A DNA stretch of 64,000 nucleotides, taken from NCBI RefSeq assembly GCF_018691265.1, contig NW_024881330.1, positions 17,814,886 through 17,878,885 on the forward strand. Direction: 5' to 3'. The notes under the pieces are model-generated. The model did no database searches. It was given only the letters and a program-made list of their open reading frames with translations, and was not told the DNA's origin. How positions within the stretch are numbered: position 1 is the first letter of the stretch; each line of letters opens with the position of its first letter. Shown here one piece after another: positions 26,041 through 40,400 of the stretch. The stretch is from Tyto alba. Lineage: Eukaryota > Chordata > Aves > Strigiformes > Tytonidae. The translations under genes were made by a program, and so were the position numbers.

Positions 26041-29000
26041 TCAATACACAACAATTTATTACCTCAAAAATCTCTTTGAGGTCCAAATGTCTCTTGTGGT
26101 CTCTTTCTTCCTCATGGATAGGCAGTAGTATGACCTTTGGGCAGGTTCGCTGATCTACCCAGTCTTAACTCATGAGTTGAAGACACATTGGATCATGTTG
26201 GAGTCTTTCCTTTCCTTGGCTCATACTGTCCCACTCGTCTTCTAGGGGTATGTACATGAACCAGAGACATGAATCATACTGTCTTCCTCTGGAATACAGT
26301 AAGCTAAAACTTATCTGGTACATGTGATTTATTACTATATAAAGGTGTCAAGCCTGGGTGAGACAACTATTTGTTAAATTACAGTGTATACTTGCATCAG
26401 GCATGGAGTCAAACATAGTCACTGAGTCACCTTGGATCATTATGGTACAAATGAACACTTTACATAACCACAAAGTGATACTGCTTTTGAAAAATGATGT
26501 TCCCACTCTTATTTACCTCTCATCCCCTAACTCATGCTGGCCCAGGCATTTACACAGTCACAAAGAAACTGCACCAGGAAGTGATACAGATAAAAATTAA
26601 CTTCCTGTGTTAGTCAGTAGGTAATATGAGAGTTGAACAGAACAGTGAGGCACATAGAGAGTGGAAGACTGGCTCCTAAGGAAGTAGGATAATTTTATTG
26701 TCAAAATAAAGCCTGAACTGTTTCCCTCTCAGGTATTGTAAATTGAATGACAGCATTCATGCAAGGGTTTACATTTTTTTTAAAACATGTGGAGAGACTT
26801 CACAAAGTTGATTTCCTTTATATTTTTCTACTGTATCCTTAGTTTATTGCATTCCTGTGATGGTGTAAAATATTTTATGCTGATTAAGGTACACAGTGTT
26901 AGGAAGGCAGTACTTCTTTATTGCTGCAAAAAAAATAGTTCAACCTGTGGTTAAGTGCACTTCTCTTGAAAAAACATTTCTGAATCTGTTCCAAATGTCT
27001 TACCTTTCCTGTGTTCATGAATACTGCATTTGTAAGCCCTATCTGAAGATACAAGTTTTCATTATTCTGATGGTAATTTTTAATATGTTTGAAGTTATTC
27101 TTATCTGGAGTCAAACAGTTATCCACCAGCAGTTTTCAAATGAGCAGTTTGGATGGGTTTTTTCCATACACTTCACAACAGAGATATGATTATATTATTT
27201 CCCAAAGTCTTACCAATATTCAAAACAAATTGAAAAATGATTCTTGTTAATCCTTATATGGTAAAAGAGTAGTCAGGTTTTTCCACCCTCCATCTTGATC
27301 AGAAATTTACTGACTATTGTGTTTGTGCTTCCATGGACCTCTTTAACACTCTTTGGATGGAACAGCCCAGAGTGCTTCCAGTATTGCTTATTTGTAACTC
27401 TGTTTTGTAAAAACCAGATTAATAATAGTCTAGACCTAGGGCATTTTACTAATGACTACTTGAAAAACATGATCAGTACTAAAACCAAAGAAGTACAAAA
27501 AGATGAGGAGTCTCTGACTCAGAAGATTCTGGAAAAATTGCAGATAGGAAGATGATTTGGTAATTTAAGAGGGAACACTTTCACTATGCTTACTCCAGCA
27601 GAATACTGCACTTGTCCTGATGTGGTCATTTACTGTTGTCTGAGGATGGCTTTTGCTGGACTAGGGAGGGAGACTGATTGCTCTTGTCTTGACTGAAACA
27701 TCAGTGACTTCAAACTCACAAGTAAGGTTGAAACAGCGGTATTTTATGCTGCAGGAGTTGTATGGTGGAGGGAAAGTGTACTATACATAAAGCAGAGGGT
27801 AACATATATCTCAAAACAAGGCAGGGAAATAAAATCCACAACCAACAGAGAAACCAAAAAACAACACAAAACCAAAGCATGTAACTTTTTAATTTGTTAT
27901 TTCAGAGTAATTAAAACTTCACACTTCCTTGTCATGTGTTCTGAGTCCCTGCCATGGTCTCTGTTTACTTTATTCATCAAAGTAAGCGACGGGCTGTGGG
28001 AGAATAGTAATTCCTGCAGAGATAATACCAAATCACTCTTGTTTCTAGATTGTGGATTAAAATGATTAGTATGTTTTGTACATTGGGTAAACTATATGCA
28101 TTCATAATTCTATTTCTTTTATGTCTCAGGACACAACAGCCAGAAATATAGTATTTTAAATATATTAGTGAAACCCTTAGCATTCATGAATAAATTCTGA
28201 CAGGAGGATAAAACGTTGTTTATATAGGGTTTACAGATTACTCAGAACTTCAGATGCTGCTGCTTCTTTTTGTGATTGTCTATCTGTTTTGCCTGTGAAA
28301 ATCACGTTAGGTGATTTAGGGTGCAAACTCACTTGTAAAATGAACCAGTAACTAAAACAAAACAGTAAGCATCCTATGAAGCTGCTAATGCAATTCCTTT
28401 ATATTAAGGATCAACACAATGTCAAACCAATGTCAGAGCAATTTTAGATAATTACATGCCATCCAATATGCAGGTGACTGGTCACAACCCACAGCTTCCT
28501 GGTCATAACATAACAGTCAGTAAAAAAAGAAAATAAACTGTTCATGTATGCTTACTGTATGTTTATTTCTTCTGCATACAGTAGGTCATACAAGTGGAAA
28601 AAACTCCAAAATGCATCAATCTAGAGTTTTGAAAATAGGCCTTGAACAAATGACTTATTCTTACCTCTTCACCCTGAAGTTAAAAAAGCCCATTCAAATA
28701 ATGGTGTCAATTTCAATAAATAATTTTATCTCATCAACTTAAACTGTTTTTAAGGTTAACAGTTTTAAGTGTTTCCAAATGAAATACAATGGATTTTCAT
28801 TATTTTGAAACTCTGAGGGTAAATTCATCTAAGTTTATTGTAAAAATTTAAGCGTATGAAAGTTAAATGTAATTTATCTGTGACATACTTCCTGAACCAC
28901 GTTAATAATCTGATACCCTATGTTAAGATAGGCATAATAACATAAGTAACAATACAGAAAAGGGAAAAAGGATGGAAACAGATATCAAAATTAATCTTTA

Positions 29001-32000
29001 AGGAGAGGAATAAAATAGGCTAAAGCTTTTAAATCCTGAAAAGAAGTAAGTGAGAAAGGATATGAAAGATTCGTAACATTATGAATATCACATGTCAGGT
29101 AAATAAGAAACATTCATTCCTCATTTGTTACAATAAATAAATAGGGACGCTCAATGATTTATCAGGCAGAAAATTTAAAACAAAAGGTAGAACTTTTCTG
29201 TAGCATACAAAATTAAGTTGTGGTAGTCATTGGTTTGTGCTGTTATAGATAGGAAAGCTATAGATTAAAAAATGGATCAGAAATTCATAGAAGGAAAAAT
29301 TATCAAAGGGTATTAAACATAAAGGCCTGCTTGAAGGGCCCCATTCAAGAAGCCTGAAGTATATAAAGTTGCTGGAAATTGTGATGATGTATGAAAGGAT
29401 GAATCTCATTCTGTATAATCACAGTTTCTGATAATTCTGGTGCATTATTTGTTACTGCTTATTGTCAGAAATAAAATATTAGTCTCAATGTATTTCTGAT
29501 CTAATACATCTGTACATACATTCTTAGATATTACCAAGGGTATTGTGGGTATTATACAGGGTATTATAATTCCAGCCATGCCAGGAAGAGGTTTTTGCAT
29601 GATTTATATAAACCAAAAAAAAAGTGATCATAAATGAGATATATCAGGAATAATAGATTTGCCTCTGTAAAACATTTTGAGGGCTGAAGTTCAGAACTTT
29701 TCAGTTTATGTTATAAAAATACTCTGCCTTCATTTAAGGCTTGTGATAAGAAAATCTAAAACTGCCAAGTCACTATTTAAAGCTTTAGCAAATATGGAAT
29801 CTAATATTTCACCGAGCATTATCTAATGTTTAGTCATAATCAATGTTAAGATGTAAGCTATGCTTTAAATGTAATTTTTCTCTGGTTTCTTTTTCTGGCC
29901 AGCTAGGAATTCTTATACGACTTTTCTTCCCTCTACTAAAAAACTTATTAATGAAGATATTTATATATTTTGATTAAGTGAACTCCTAGTCTTCTTTCTT
30001 GGCTGAGTAAAGTTTTTAGATCTTTCTGTGTAAAGTCTAGTAAATTGATGGAGTCTTCTTATGTCTTAATCAGCCTTTCCTTTATCCAGACTTGTAGCAT
30101 TGGACTGATACATTTGAATCAGCAGAAAAACTACCTGCCACATAGTACATATTCTCTAATCCTTGAAGCATATAACACAGGTTCTGACATTTTTCATGTG
30201 GATATATTGTACTTCTGCACAACTTATTTTCCCCATTATTTTTTATGTCAGAGGATAAACTTTCACCATCATCCCTGTTTGCTGAGCAAGACCATATTGT
30301 CCTGCATGTTCCAAGTGAATTTAGAGATTGGCTGAAGGACAGTTGCAATAATGCTTAATTTCTGTTTAGTAGCTGACACCGCGTCTTTCAAAAAAAAAAA
30401 AAAAAAAGCCCCAACAACGACACTTGAACTGAAGCTTCCAATTTTTAAACAAAACTTTCCATTTCTATATAATTTACAGAATTTGAGATTCAATCAGAAA
30501 ATACTGGCATCTTTGCTTGTCTGTGTTTTGGTTATTTTTGAGATACGTGTTTTGGTTGTTTTTTTCCCAGAGACTTAAAGGGGAATTTCCCTAAAAAGGT
30601 GGAATTAAGGTAGTGCTACAGTGTTGAATGCAATTAAAAGCAGAGTTCAACTCCTGTGGGAGAGAAATGAGAGATGATGATGACAACAACAAAGGCTAAC
30701 AGTCCTTAGAGTATTATTTTTTAATTCAGTTTTGAATTACAAATGAATTTCCTAGCAAGACATTCCACAACTCTGTTAATGGATTTGAACTAGCTAGTTG
30801 AAACTTATGTTTATACTGAAAATTTTGCTAACCATGAAACTATATCTTTGTTAAAAGTCCTGGAAATTATTTTTATTACCATAGTCTATGCATTAGGCAT
30901 TTATAGCCATTCATTGGAATGATGCCATTCCGTTTGGTTTTGAGTCCCCAAAACTATGACGTAGATTAGCACACTGTACTACTCTGTTCTAGAGATTCAA
31001 TACACAGAAATAAAGCTTAAATCCCCAGACTTGTTGTTTCAATGATTTGTTACTATTTAAAAACTAATGCAACTTGAATTAAAGCCTGATCTATTTAGTG
31101 TGTCTGTTCCTCTTACCTTTTGCAAAGCATGTTACTGAAGCAGGACAAAAGTAAAAAGAAACCTGGTGGTTGCAATTGACTAGCTGAGTTTACACAGTGG
31201 GGTCCATAGTACTTTGCAGCATATCCTGTATTTCTCATCTCTAATTTTCCTTTAGCTGCATCCTGAAACATAAGACATACATTTAAATTTTAGTAGCTGA
31301 TAATTCATGATAGGAGTTTGGCATGGTGTTCAGACTGAAAACCAATTAATGGAAAACAATTGAGTTGTTCAAGAGAATATGTATATGTGTTTTCCATTTA
31401 AAAAGATCTAGGAACAAACACTCTCAACTGAAGACTGCAACTAACCCTAAAAGAAAGCCGAGTTAAGACTAGGGTGCCATTGGTATTTGCAATGGAGAGA
31501 ATAATACCGCAGTCAGCTAAAAAATTGATATTTCTTATGGTTCTGCATCAAATAGACAAAGGAAGGAGGTAGAGATTCTTTATCAAATATCTGGTATATG
31601 AATATTTGTTTACATTAAGCCAATCAAGAAATACAAGATATGTATTTCTTACAATTTGTCCTTTGGTATTATATTTTAATATATATCTGGTATTCAAAAA
31701 AAGAGAAAATAAAAGACTAGTGCTGCCATTATTGAATGTTAAATTAGAAGAGCAAGACATTCTTTCTATTCTGAAAAATAATCAGAAACATGTAAAAGAC
31801 TATTTGATGAAAAGCAGGATTTAATTTATCTGGAAAACAATTGCAAGAGCAGAATGGCAGTACGTGGGCCAGCTAAGGTTTAAGAAACAAGCTAGATCAG
31901 TTTTTCATTGCAGAAATTATTAGAACAGTAGTTACTTTCACTTCAGTTATGAGAAACAGAAAGAATCTGTCTAAGAATATAAAGGTTTAAGGCAATTTGA

Positions 32001-32418
32001 GTGAAATATTATTATCAACAGGTAAATAGACATCAATACTAACTACAAGGACAACAAACATTAAAAATAAACACCAAAAAGAACTTCAAAAACAAATGGT
32101 TAAAATAATCTTCAGGAGATCTGGCAGTAAGTAGAAGTGAATATATTAAGTATATAATAACAGAATATCCCAATACAAAAGAAAGATATAAGTCATAATA
32201 AGAGACCATTAAAGCTCCTGGTTCAGTCAATAAGGATATACAGATCAGAAAGAAATTTTACAAAAGGTGAGAAAAGAACAACAAGACTATTGAATAAAAG
32301 TGTAAAATAATAGAAAGTTGTGAGAATACAATAAGAAAGGCTACCACAGTTGCTGAATAACAACGACCAAAGGATATAAAAGACAATGATGGAGAGAGCT
32401 TATAAATACATTAGAATT

Positions 32419-32473
32419 AAAAAAAAAAAAAAAAAAAAAAAACAAAAAAAACCAAAAAAACAAACAAACAAGG
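32419..32473. repeat. A-rich homopolymer and (CAAA)n tract
   Basis: A run of over 20 followed by CAAA/CAAAAAAA units. Confidence 0.92.
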
Positions 32474-35400
32474 AAAAACAAGTCCTCAGTGCAAAGAAAA
32501 TAACATAGGGTAAGGGACAGGGATACATGGGAGGTTGTAACAAAGCCAGTTAGCTCTGAACCCTGGAAAGAAATAATGGAGTAAGTGATGAAAAATTGCT
32601 CAACACAAAATCTAATTCTAGTTACTAACCATATTTTTATTACAAACTAGCAGAAAAAAACCTCAGTGTTGTCTCTAAGTGTGTGGTATATTTAGTTGGG
32701 AAAAGGCATGCACAGATCAGTTACTGGTTAGTCTCTGTAAGTCATTTCATGTTGCATCTTAGATGGCCTGATAACATTAAATATTTTTGCTATATCTTGG
32801 ATAGTGGAATAAGAATTATGCATAAATATCCTTAATGACACAACTGTGGGGTGGTTAGAAGCTCTTTAGAGGACAGAAGTATACTTCAAAATTATGCTGA
32901 TAAATTAAATTGAACATGAACATATCATCAATGTGAAATTTACTTCAGGCAAGTACAAAAGGTTGTAAACAAAATGAGGAAGAAAAAGGCATAAATATAA
33001 AATAAGGAGTAAATACCTAGACAGAGGAATAATACCCAGTAATTACATGAGGAAAACACAAAAAGTAAATAGCTATAACAAACATTAGTGAACAGTATGT
33101 CTTTGTGTGCACTATTCACATAACTGTGTGTGTGCATGTGCATGTTTTTGTGTGTGCAAAAGTAAATTCTTATTATAGAATTTGCCCTGCATTTATGCAG
33201 GCACACAACCTTCATAAGTTGTAGATAGGGTTAATGAGGATGCTGAAAGTGTTGAATTCTTAAGTAGCTGAAAAAAATTGTAATTTGAAGTTCATTTGCA
33301 AATGTAAATGATATTTGATATTTATACAGCTTTTAAACCTGAATTAGCATTCACACAAATCTTTTCATGTTTCCTGATTAGGTATTTCCCAGTATATCTT
33401 GCTAAAAAAAAAGAGAAAATAAAAAGTGAATCAATCTTATATCTTTAGTTGGTGTTATACCTCTGAAAGCCCAACATATGTTCTCTGTGTCATGCTAGGA
33501 TGGGTTTTAAAGGTTAGGACTAAAGTACACTGACGCAACCGTGGAGCCTAAGATTTCTTTCACCTGCCCATGCTTATGTGTCATACGCTCTGGTTATTTT
33601 CCTAGTTATTACATTATTATAAATGCAATACTTTAAAGGTCAGTTTTAATTTATAACAAGTGAATTAATGACCTATTATCTTTTATCTGTTGCTAGATCT
33701 GAATATTTGTAAAATTTCCAGATCAGATATATCAGAATAGTGGTCTCTGAGTGTTCAGATAACATTATCATCATTACCACTAATATCAATAAAAGACATA
33801 TAACATGTTAATAGATAGTAAGCTCTGTTACAAGATATTTTAAAGGTAATATAGTTGTCTTTTTACTGCATAATTTACATTATATCAATTTCCGGCCAAA
33901 TGTCACGCACAAAGATAGAATTCTTTTGGTGAAAGGGAACTGAAATTTTGGAAGTAATAATTGTTTTATATAGTAAAGTAAATCAAAATTCTTATTCTAA
34001 GGAATGTTTGTTTACACTCTGCTCTAGTCTGGAAAGCCTACATAATGAGCTGGGCTTTTAAGTGAAGCAAGAGATTTTCCTTGAGTATAAAATATTTCAT
34101 TCTAAAAACACAAAATATTGGTAAATCTTCTAAACTTTGTTTTTGCTCTCTAGCAAAGCTTTTATACATATTAGTCAACATAGAAAACACTTACATAAAT
34201 AAATATTTTAATAAACAATTAATTTGTGTCCTACATAGAAGACAGCATTCTTTAGCAAGCCTACTCTGATCATGGTTTTTGAGGAGAGGGGGAGGCAAAG
34301 AATTGAGAATTAGAATAAATTATATTTGCTTATATTACAATGAAAAAGTTACATTTACATTTTAAGACAAATACTTATTTTACATATATATGGTTTTAAC
34401 AACTGTAAATTGAAGAATTTAAAATCCATGGAGTTTTATAAATAACATGATTAATCTGGTAAAATCAATTTGAAATATTCACAATCATCGATCACCTTTT
34501 GGTATTTTACATAGTATTAATTATACATAATTAAAAGTATACTATGAGATTTTACAGTACTCATGAGAATCTTACATATTATTCTTAGTTCATAATTTCT
34601 TGTTGTATTGTGTTTTTAGACACTTATTGCTCTTTAAATCTTCAGTATGGCCTCTGTTAACAGGGACTGTGATGTCTACTATTGGACAAATTAAACTACA
34701 AATGTTCAACTCAGAGGCATGGTTCCAAAGCACGGAGAGGTTAAAATGTTGTGACATGAATCACTAGTTCACAGTCTGATTTACTGGAAACAGTAGGTGG
34801 CAAGCAGTCAGATCCATGCAGTGGTGTCCCCAAAGTGTATGCTCATCTCTGAGAGCAGCATTTGCTTTTTGAAATAAAATAATTATATAAATTGTGATTT
34901 TACACACACCTGTTAATGAAGAATTGTCATCAATAAAATAATTTTTACATGTATACATACTTATATTTCAAATTAAGAAACAAAAATCCCTTGTCTCATT
35001 CATTACTATATTTGCCAAAAATGTTGCATTTTTAAATTGTTTTTATAATGTTTATTTAAAAAAAATATATAAAACACTGAAAAAATATATGTCTATGTTA
35101 TTCTGGATATCTTAGCATATATAAACTCAGTTATCAATAGTATATCAATAGTATATTTTGGTGCACCGTTTTCAACATGATCCTGAAAACCTGTAGAGTT
35201 TGGCTCAGACTCTTGCTTTACACACACATCACTTTATGCATATCTACAAGGTTTAGCTCAGTGACATACCAACCTAGGTCTAGAACTGGAAGCAGAACAG
35301 CTGCATCAATGTGAATGCTTGCTCAGGGCAATTATTCTTACTTTTATGTGCATGAATATCTCTCTATGTTTTTTCACTTTGAAACACAGGACTGTGTTAA

Positions 35401-36218
35401 CTACAACCAGTTATATGTCACAAAGGGAAAGGACTGTGGAACACTTTGGTGCAAGCTTCTTTCATTCTGGTATCTGATACCAACATTGTGTGTTTTTCAG
35501 TGGTTCAAAGTGTACAAGCAGAGCTGTGATGTTCAGAACTCAGATTTAATGAGGTGTTTGGCACTAATTAGAAAATCTCAGATGTATTGCTCTTGGTTGT
35601 CCAGATATGCCAGTTACTTAGAGAATCTACGCAAAACTGAAGAGGTCATTGGTTCTCAGTAAAGAATACAAGAGATAATTTCAAACACTTTTAAGAACTA
35701 GTATGTGGGGTCAGTAATAAAGACATTGGTTTGTATGAGAAAAGCAACTCCTGTAACTTTTTAAGATTCAATATGTATTTCATAGATACAGGGTTTAGTG
35801 CCAGAAAGAACTAGTGGATAATCTAATGCCCCCTCCTGCAAATGGCAGACTTCTGTATTTAATTTATTTTTCTGTGCTAATTTTTAAAAAAATTATCCAG
35901 TCTTCTACAATCTTCACTTAAAAGTGCTAAGTGATTGAAAAACACAACTATCTTTTCGTTTTGTAATCTGTTCTAGTAGTACCATTGTTTGCAAAAATGG
36001 GGAAAAAAAAAAATATGCTTTGAATATGTTTGTCAATGACTTCAGCTGCTTCCTTTCTTCATGTCTTTTCCAGGTTAAAGACATCTTCCGTGTTTTTTAC
36101 ATTCTTTTTCTTTTAAATTTGTTACAGTAAGAAAAGTTGGTACATCATTCTTGAGTTAGACTTTTTTTTAAGACATAAACCATTCCTTTTAGTTTCTCAG
36201 CAATTTCTTATATTGTAG

Positions 36219-36244
36219 AAAAACAAAACAAAACAAAACAAAAC
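36219..36244. repeat. (CAAAA)n microsatellite
   Basis: About five CAAAA units. Confidence 0.9.
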
Positions 36245-36494
36245 CTCAACAAAGTATGGCTGGATGCACTATTCCAGTAATTACTGCATGCCTACCATAA
36301 CCAGGATTAAGCTTTTATCTGTTTTTCCACATACTTCTTCCTTGGTTAAGTGTCTAATGTTTGCTTTAGTCATTTATACTGCAGCATTTAACTATATTAA
36401 AAGAAGAATAAAAGTACTTAGTTAAGGAAGTCACTTTAGTCGTCCTGTATGATGGCTATATTCTTCCCATTACCATATTGTCAGCCCATGAGTA

Positions 36495-37400
36495 TGGTGG
36501 GTTGACCTTGGCTGCATGCCAGGTGCCCACCAAGCTGCTTTATTACTCCACCTACTCAGATGTACAGGAGGGAAAAAAATATAATGTAAGGCTCATGGGT
36601 CACATTAAGGACAGGGAGATCAGTCAGCAATTATCCTCAAAGGCAAAACAGACTTGATTTGGGGAAATTAGTTTAATTTATTATCAGTCAAAATCAGAGT
36701 AGGGTAATGAGAAATAAAACCAAATCTTAAAACACCTTCCTCCCACCCCTCCCTTCTTCCCAGACTCAACTTCGCTCCCAGTTTTCTCTACCTGTGGCAC
36801 AGGGGGATGGGGAATGGGGGGGGTTGCAGTCAGTTCATCATACATTGTCTCTTCTGCTCCTTCTCACACTTTCCCTGCTCCAGCATAGGGTTACTCCCAT
36901 GGGAAGCATTCCTCCATGAACTTCTCCAATGTGGGTCCTTCCCATGGGAGGCAGTTCTTCACGAACTGCTCCAGTGTGGGTCCCCCCTGGGGTCACAAAG
37001 CCTGCCAGCAAACCTGCTCCACTGTGGTCTCCTCTCTTCACAAGGCCACAGGTCCTGTAAGGACAAAAATCTAGTGAGGGCTCCCCATGGGGTCACAGCC
37101 TCCTTCAGGTGCATCCACCTGCTCTGGTGTGGGTGCCTCTATGGGCTGCAGGTGGGTATCTGCTCCACTGTTAACCTCCATGGGCTACAGGGGCACAACC
37201 TGCCTCTCCATGGTCTTCATCATGGGCTGAAGGGGAATCTCTGATCCAGTGCCTGAAGCACCTCTTCCCCATCCTTCTTCACTGATCTTGGTGTCTGCAG
37301 AGTTATCTCTCTCATGCATTCTCACTCTTTTCCTCTGGTTGCTGTTGCATAGAAGTTTTTTTCTCGTTCTTAAATATGTTATGACATCATAACACCTTAA
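36495..37400 (-). mobile_element. Long avian ERV-type LTR, antisense, with minisatellite-like repeat units
   Basis: It starts at TGGTGGGTTGACCTTGGCTG and continues with ATGCCAGGTGCCCACCAAGC, CTCATGGGTC, GGACAGGGAGATCA, AATTTATTATCAGTCAAAAT, AAAACACCTTCCTCCCACCC. From about 36900 to 37200 it carries degenerate units built on CTCCAGTGTGGGTCC and CCCATGGG, about 45-50 bp apart. It ends near CTTAAATATGTTATGACATC. I recognise the whole as a common avian repeat in reverse orientation. The 145-codon frame at 36807-37244 lies within these GC-rich units and is not a gene. Confidence 0.78.
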
Positions 37401-37774
37401 AAATTCTCCATAAAAAAGGTAGAAGATTTCCCTAATGGCAGTTGGAGAACATTTGAATATGAATGTCACAAATAGGGTAAGAGAAGTATGATCAAGTACA
37501 CAGAACAACTGCAAATTCATAGTGTTGTTTAAATGAGATAATTTATCACAGAAAAAATAGTGCGGTTTTAATGATCAAAGCAGTTTAACTGGAAGATTTG
37601 AACTCTTTCTGTGTTGCAGAGGATCTCAAAAGAAACAGAACAAATACTTAAAATTTATTTTAGGTAAAATCAATTGTCACTCCAGCAATCATTAATAAAC
37701 TACAGATGAAAATGTCCGTGAGAGGAAAGCTATTACTGCAGTCAATTAAAGAAATTCTTAGGATTTAACAATAA

Positions 37775-38440
37775 TCCAAACCAGTCACTCACGTGAAAAG
37801 TGAGGGCTTAAAACTTCAAGGAGTTTGCGTGAGTGGCATCCTGACCCAAGAGAGTCTTGACCACAGCCGTGCTGCTCCAGAGAGGTCCAGCTCAAAATGG
37901 CTCCCCCAAGGGACTCCATTTATACCCAAGCCAAATCTGATCTGTGGTCTATTTCAAGTTTTATTGGCTGAGGGCCTCTTTTACTGTAAAAACCCGAGAA
38001 CAAGTGTGCAAAAAGAGAATCAGCGGTCACTATGTCTCAACAGCCAGGAAGCCTCATCTTTGTCTGGGGGGGTGCACTTGACACATTCTGTCTGGGAGTA
38101 GTAGGAGCAAGGTGATGACAACTGGGAGCTGAGGGTGACCCCACGCAGGCCTTGGACTCACAGATGATGTGCAGTCCTTCAGGGACAGGGGTCTGAACCA
38201 GGGACCTTACAGAGTCAGTTGACAGCCCCCAGTGTGGTAAGTGATGAACCAGGTCCAGGGTCCCTCCAGGAGCCCAGTCAAAAGCAGACTGCCATGGAAA
38301 GACCTGAGGTGGGATTAGGCTGAGCTGGAATATGGTTCCTGGGCCCAAGGGCAGAGGGTCATCAGGGTCCCCAGGCATGGCTAGTCAGGGCCATGAGGGT
38401 AGCCTAATGGCCCTAGCAGTTTCCAGTTTTGTCTTAGATT
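37775..38440 (-). mobile_element. GC-rich LTR-like interspersed repeat, antisense, family not assigned
   Basis: This 660-bp block is much richer in GC and CpG than its surroundings. It contains CCATTTATACCCAAG (a TATA-box-like TATAAATGG on the minus strand), CAAAATGGCTCCCCCAAGG, GACCCAAGAGAGTCTTGACC and CAACAGCCAGGAAGCC. These look like segments of an avian LTR read backwards. No TG...CA ends or target duplications were found. The 102- and 113-codon frames inside are not supported as genes. Confidence 0.5.
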
Positions 38441-40364
38441 TTTGTGGTGGGAAACAACATATCATCTTTTTATGCTTTGGATTTTTTTTTTTTTTTAATG
38501 AAATAAAGAATGGTAAAGTTTCTTGATAATTATCAAGCACTCTGAGATGAAAGTTCTATAAAATTATCGAGTAAGAAATCTGTTAGCTTACAGATATATT
38601 TCAGAAGAGGGGAAGGTCACTACAGATAAATGTAAACAATTTTAAAATGTAAATGTCTTATGTGATAAATTCAGTAGAACTAGAGGGAAACCAGATGTTT
38701 GAGATACAGCAGAAAGTTGTTGCACAAAATGTAACTGAGCAAAACATTAATTCACAAAAAAAGTAAGGTGGAAACTAACTGAGATGAATGGTTCTGTGAG
38801 TAATCTGCATGGATTCATTGACAGCAATTATATTTAAATGATGCAGTAAGAGTAGCCTTTTCCGTCAAATTTCAGCATCTACTGATATGTATTCATATGC
38901 AGAAAAAAGGAAATAAGGAGTGAATTCTCAGAAAAAGATCACTTCTAGTTTGAGTTGAGCTGCTTAATTTTTATCTTCTTACTCTGTATTGATGAGTTGT
39001 TCTTTAAAGGCATTTCAGGACTTGTACTGTCTTATTATCACCCTTAAAAAAGATGAAATAACATAACTGAATCAGGTCTAATATGACAGCATTTCGAATT
39101 TTTATTCTAATGTTAAGGAACAGCTCTTTTAAGTTACATTTTCATTTGGATTTAATATCTAACTATCAGTAACTAGAGTGGCAGATACTCAGGAAAACTT
39201 TCAGATTCTAAAAGTACTTTTTCTAATAAGACCCATGGGGTCCCTAATTTTGCAGCAGAGTAGGTGTAATTTGACTTATATTTTAAACTTCATCTCCAGC
39301 CAGAGTTGCATGCCAATCTCCATTTATGCTGTACAGAAAATATAATTAGAGTCTTTAATCATTTTGAATATTGCATACCTATATGTGCTTTTCATTTTAA
39401 CTACTGTAGTTACATGAAGCACTAAGGATTAAGGACAGGAGTTAAATGAGGATTAGCTGCAGGGAGAAATACTCTTTCCTTCCTATTTCCGATGACTCTA
39501 AGTTTCAGTGTGAATCTGGCAATACTGATATCAACTAGTAGCCCAGTAAGTGTGACTTCTACCTTATTATTTGGAAGTAGTCACAGTCTTTGTATTGATC
39601 TGACAGTGGGACTGTTTTAGGACTCTTCTGAGGTGTCTTAATCTGAGCTGGTTTTAGCTTGTTTGTGCTCTGACAATTGCCTACTGGTCAAGTGACTATG
39701 TGACTTTCATGTATAGTACAGGTCTGACAATCCCAGGCAGTTGCTGTGTAACACACATTGGCTCTCTATCTTAATTGAGGCTGGGGAAGGCTGTAAACCA
39801 CTGAGAAAAAAACAGGATCTGTTAAGAAAACATCAAAGAGCCCCAAGGTGGTTTAAGATTGAGGAAGGGGAATTTTATCATTAACATCTTTCCAGGGATA
39901 ACCTCAGGATACTGATGACTCACAATAAATATTTTCCTCTTTTCTTTGGGAAAGAATGAAGTGCTCATCCCAGAACACAGAGGGACACTGAAAGGGTGAG
40001 CATAACACCAGAGAAAAGGGATAGATATTAGAAAGATTTATTTAATTTAAGAAGTTATTAGTATTATTAATGAGAATTTTCTACATTTTAGACTATTAGT
40101 CCTTTAAAGCATTAATTGGACTAACAGTAAATTTTGGATCCATATATGGGGTGTTCTCTTCTGTCCCAATAAGATTTTGTGCATAACAAGCTATACAATA
40201 CTACTGCATATATAGTCTATTGAATAGAAAGTTGTAGTACCAGGTGTAATTTTTTTTTTGTTTGGTTCATTTATTAACACTTAACAGAAAGACTCAGGAA
40301 CAAGCTTCCTTCCCCTATTTGGGCAGTAGACTTGTAAGTATAATAATTTGTTATATAGAATTAA

Positions 40365-40400
40365 AAACAAACAAACAAACAAACAAACAAAAAACAAAAG
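40365..40400. repeat. (CAAA)n microsatellite
   Basis: Seven or so CAAA units then an A-rich end. Confidence 0.9.

Larger units (their letters stand above)
26160..36490. other. Unique-looking AT-rich intron sequence
   Basis: No gene or identifiable repeat apart from homopolymer tracts. The 115-codon frame at 35315-35662 starts with a chance ATG and shows no domain. Confidence 0.6.

Noticed and set aside
35315..35662. 115-codon frame
   Set aside because: No similarity recognised and no poly(A) tail or flanking repeats that would suggest a retrocopy.
36807..37244. 145-codon frame, the longest in the window
   Set aside because: It is inside the minisatellite-like units of an LTR. The repeated peptide (for example LHELLQCGS) only reflects the DNA repeats.
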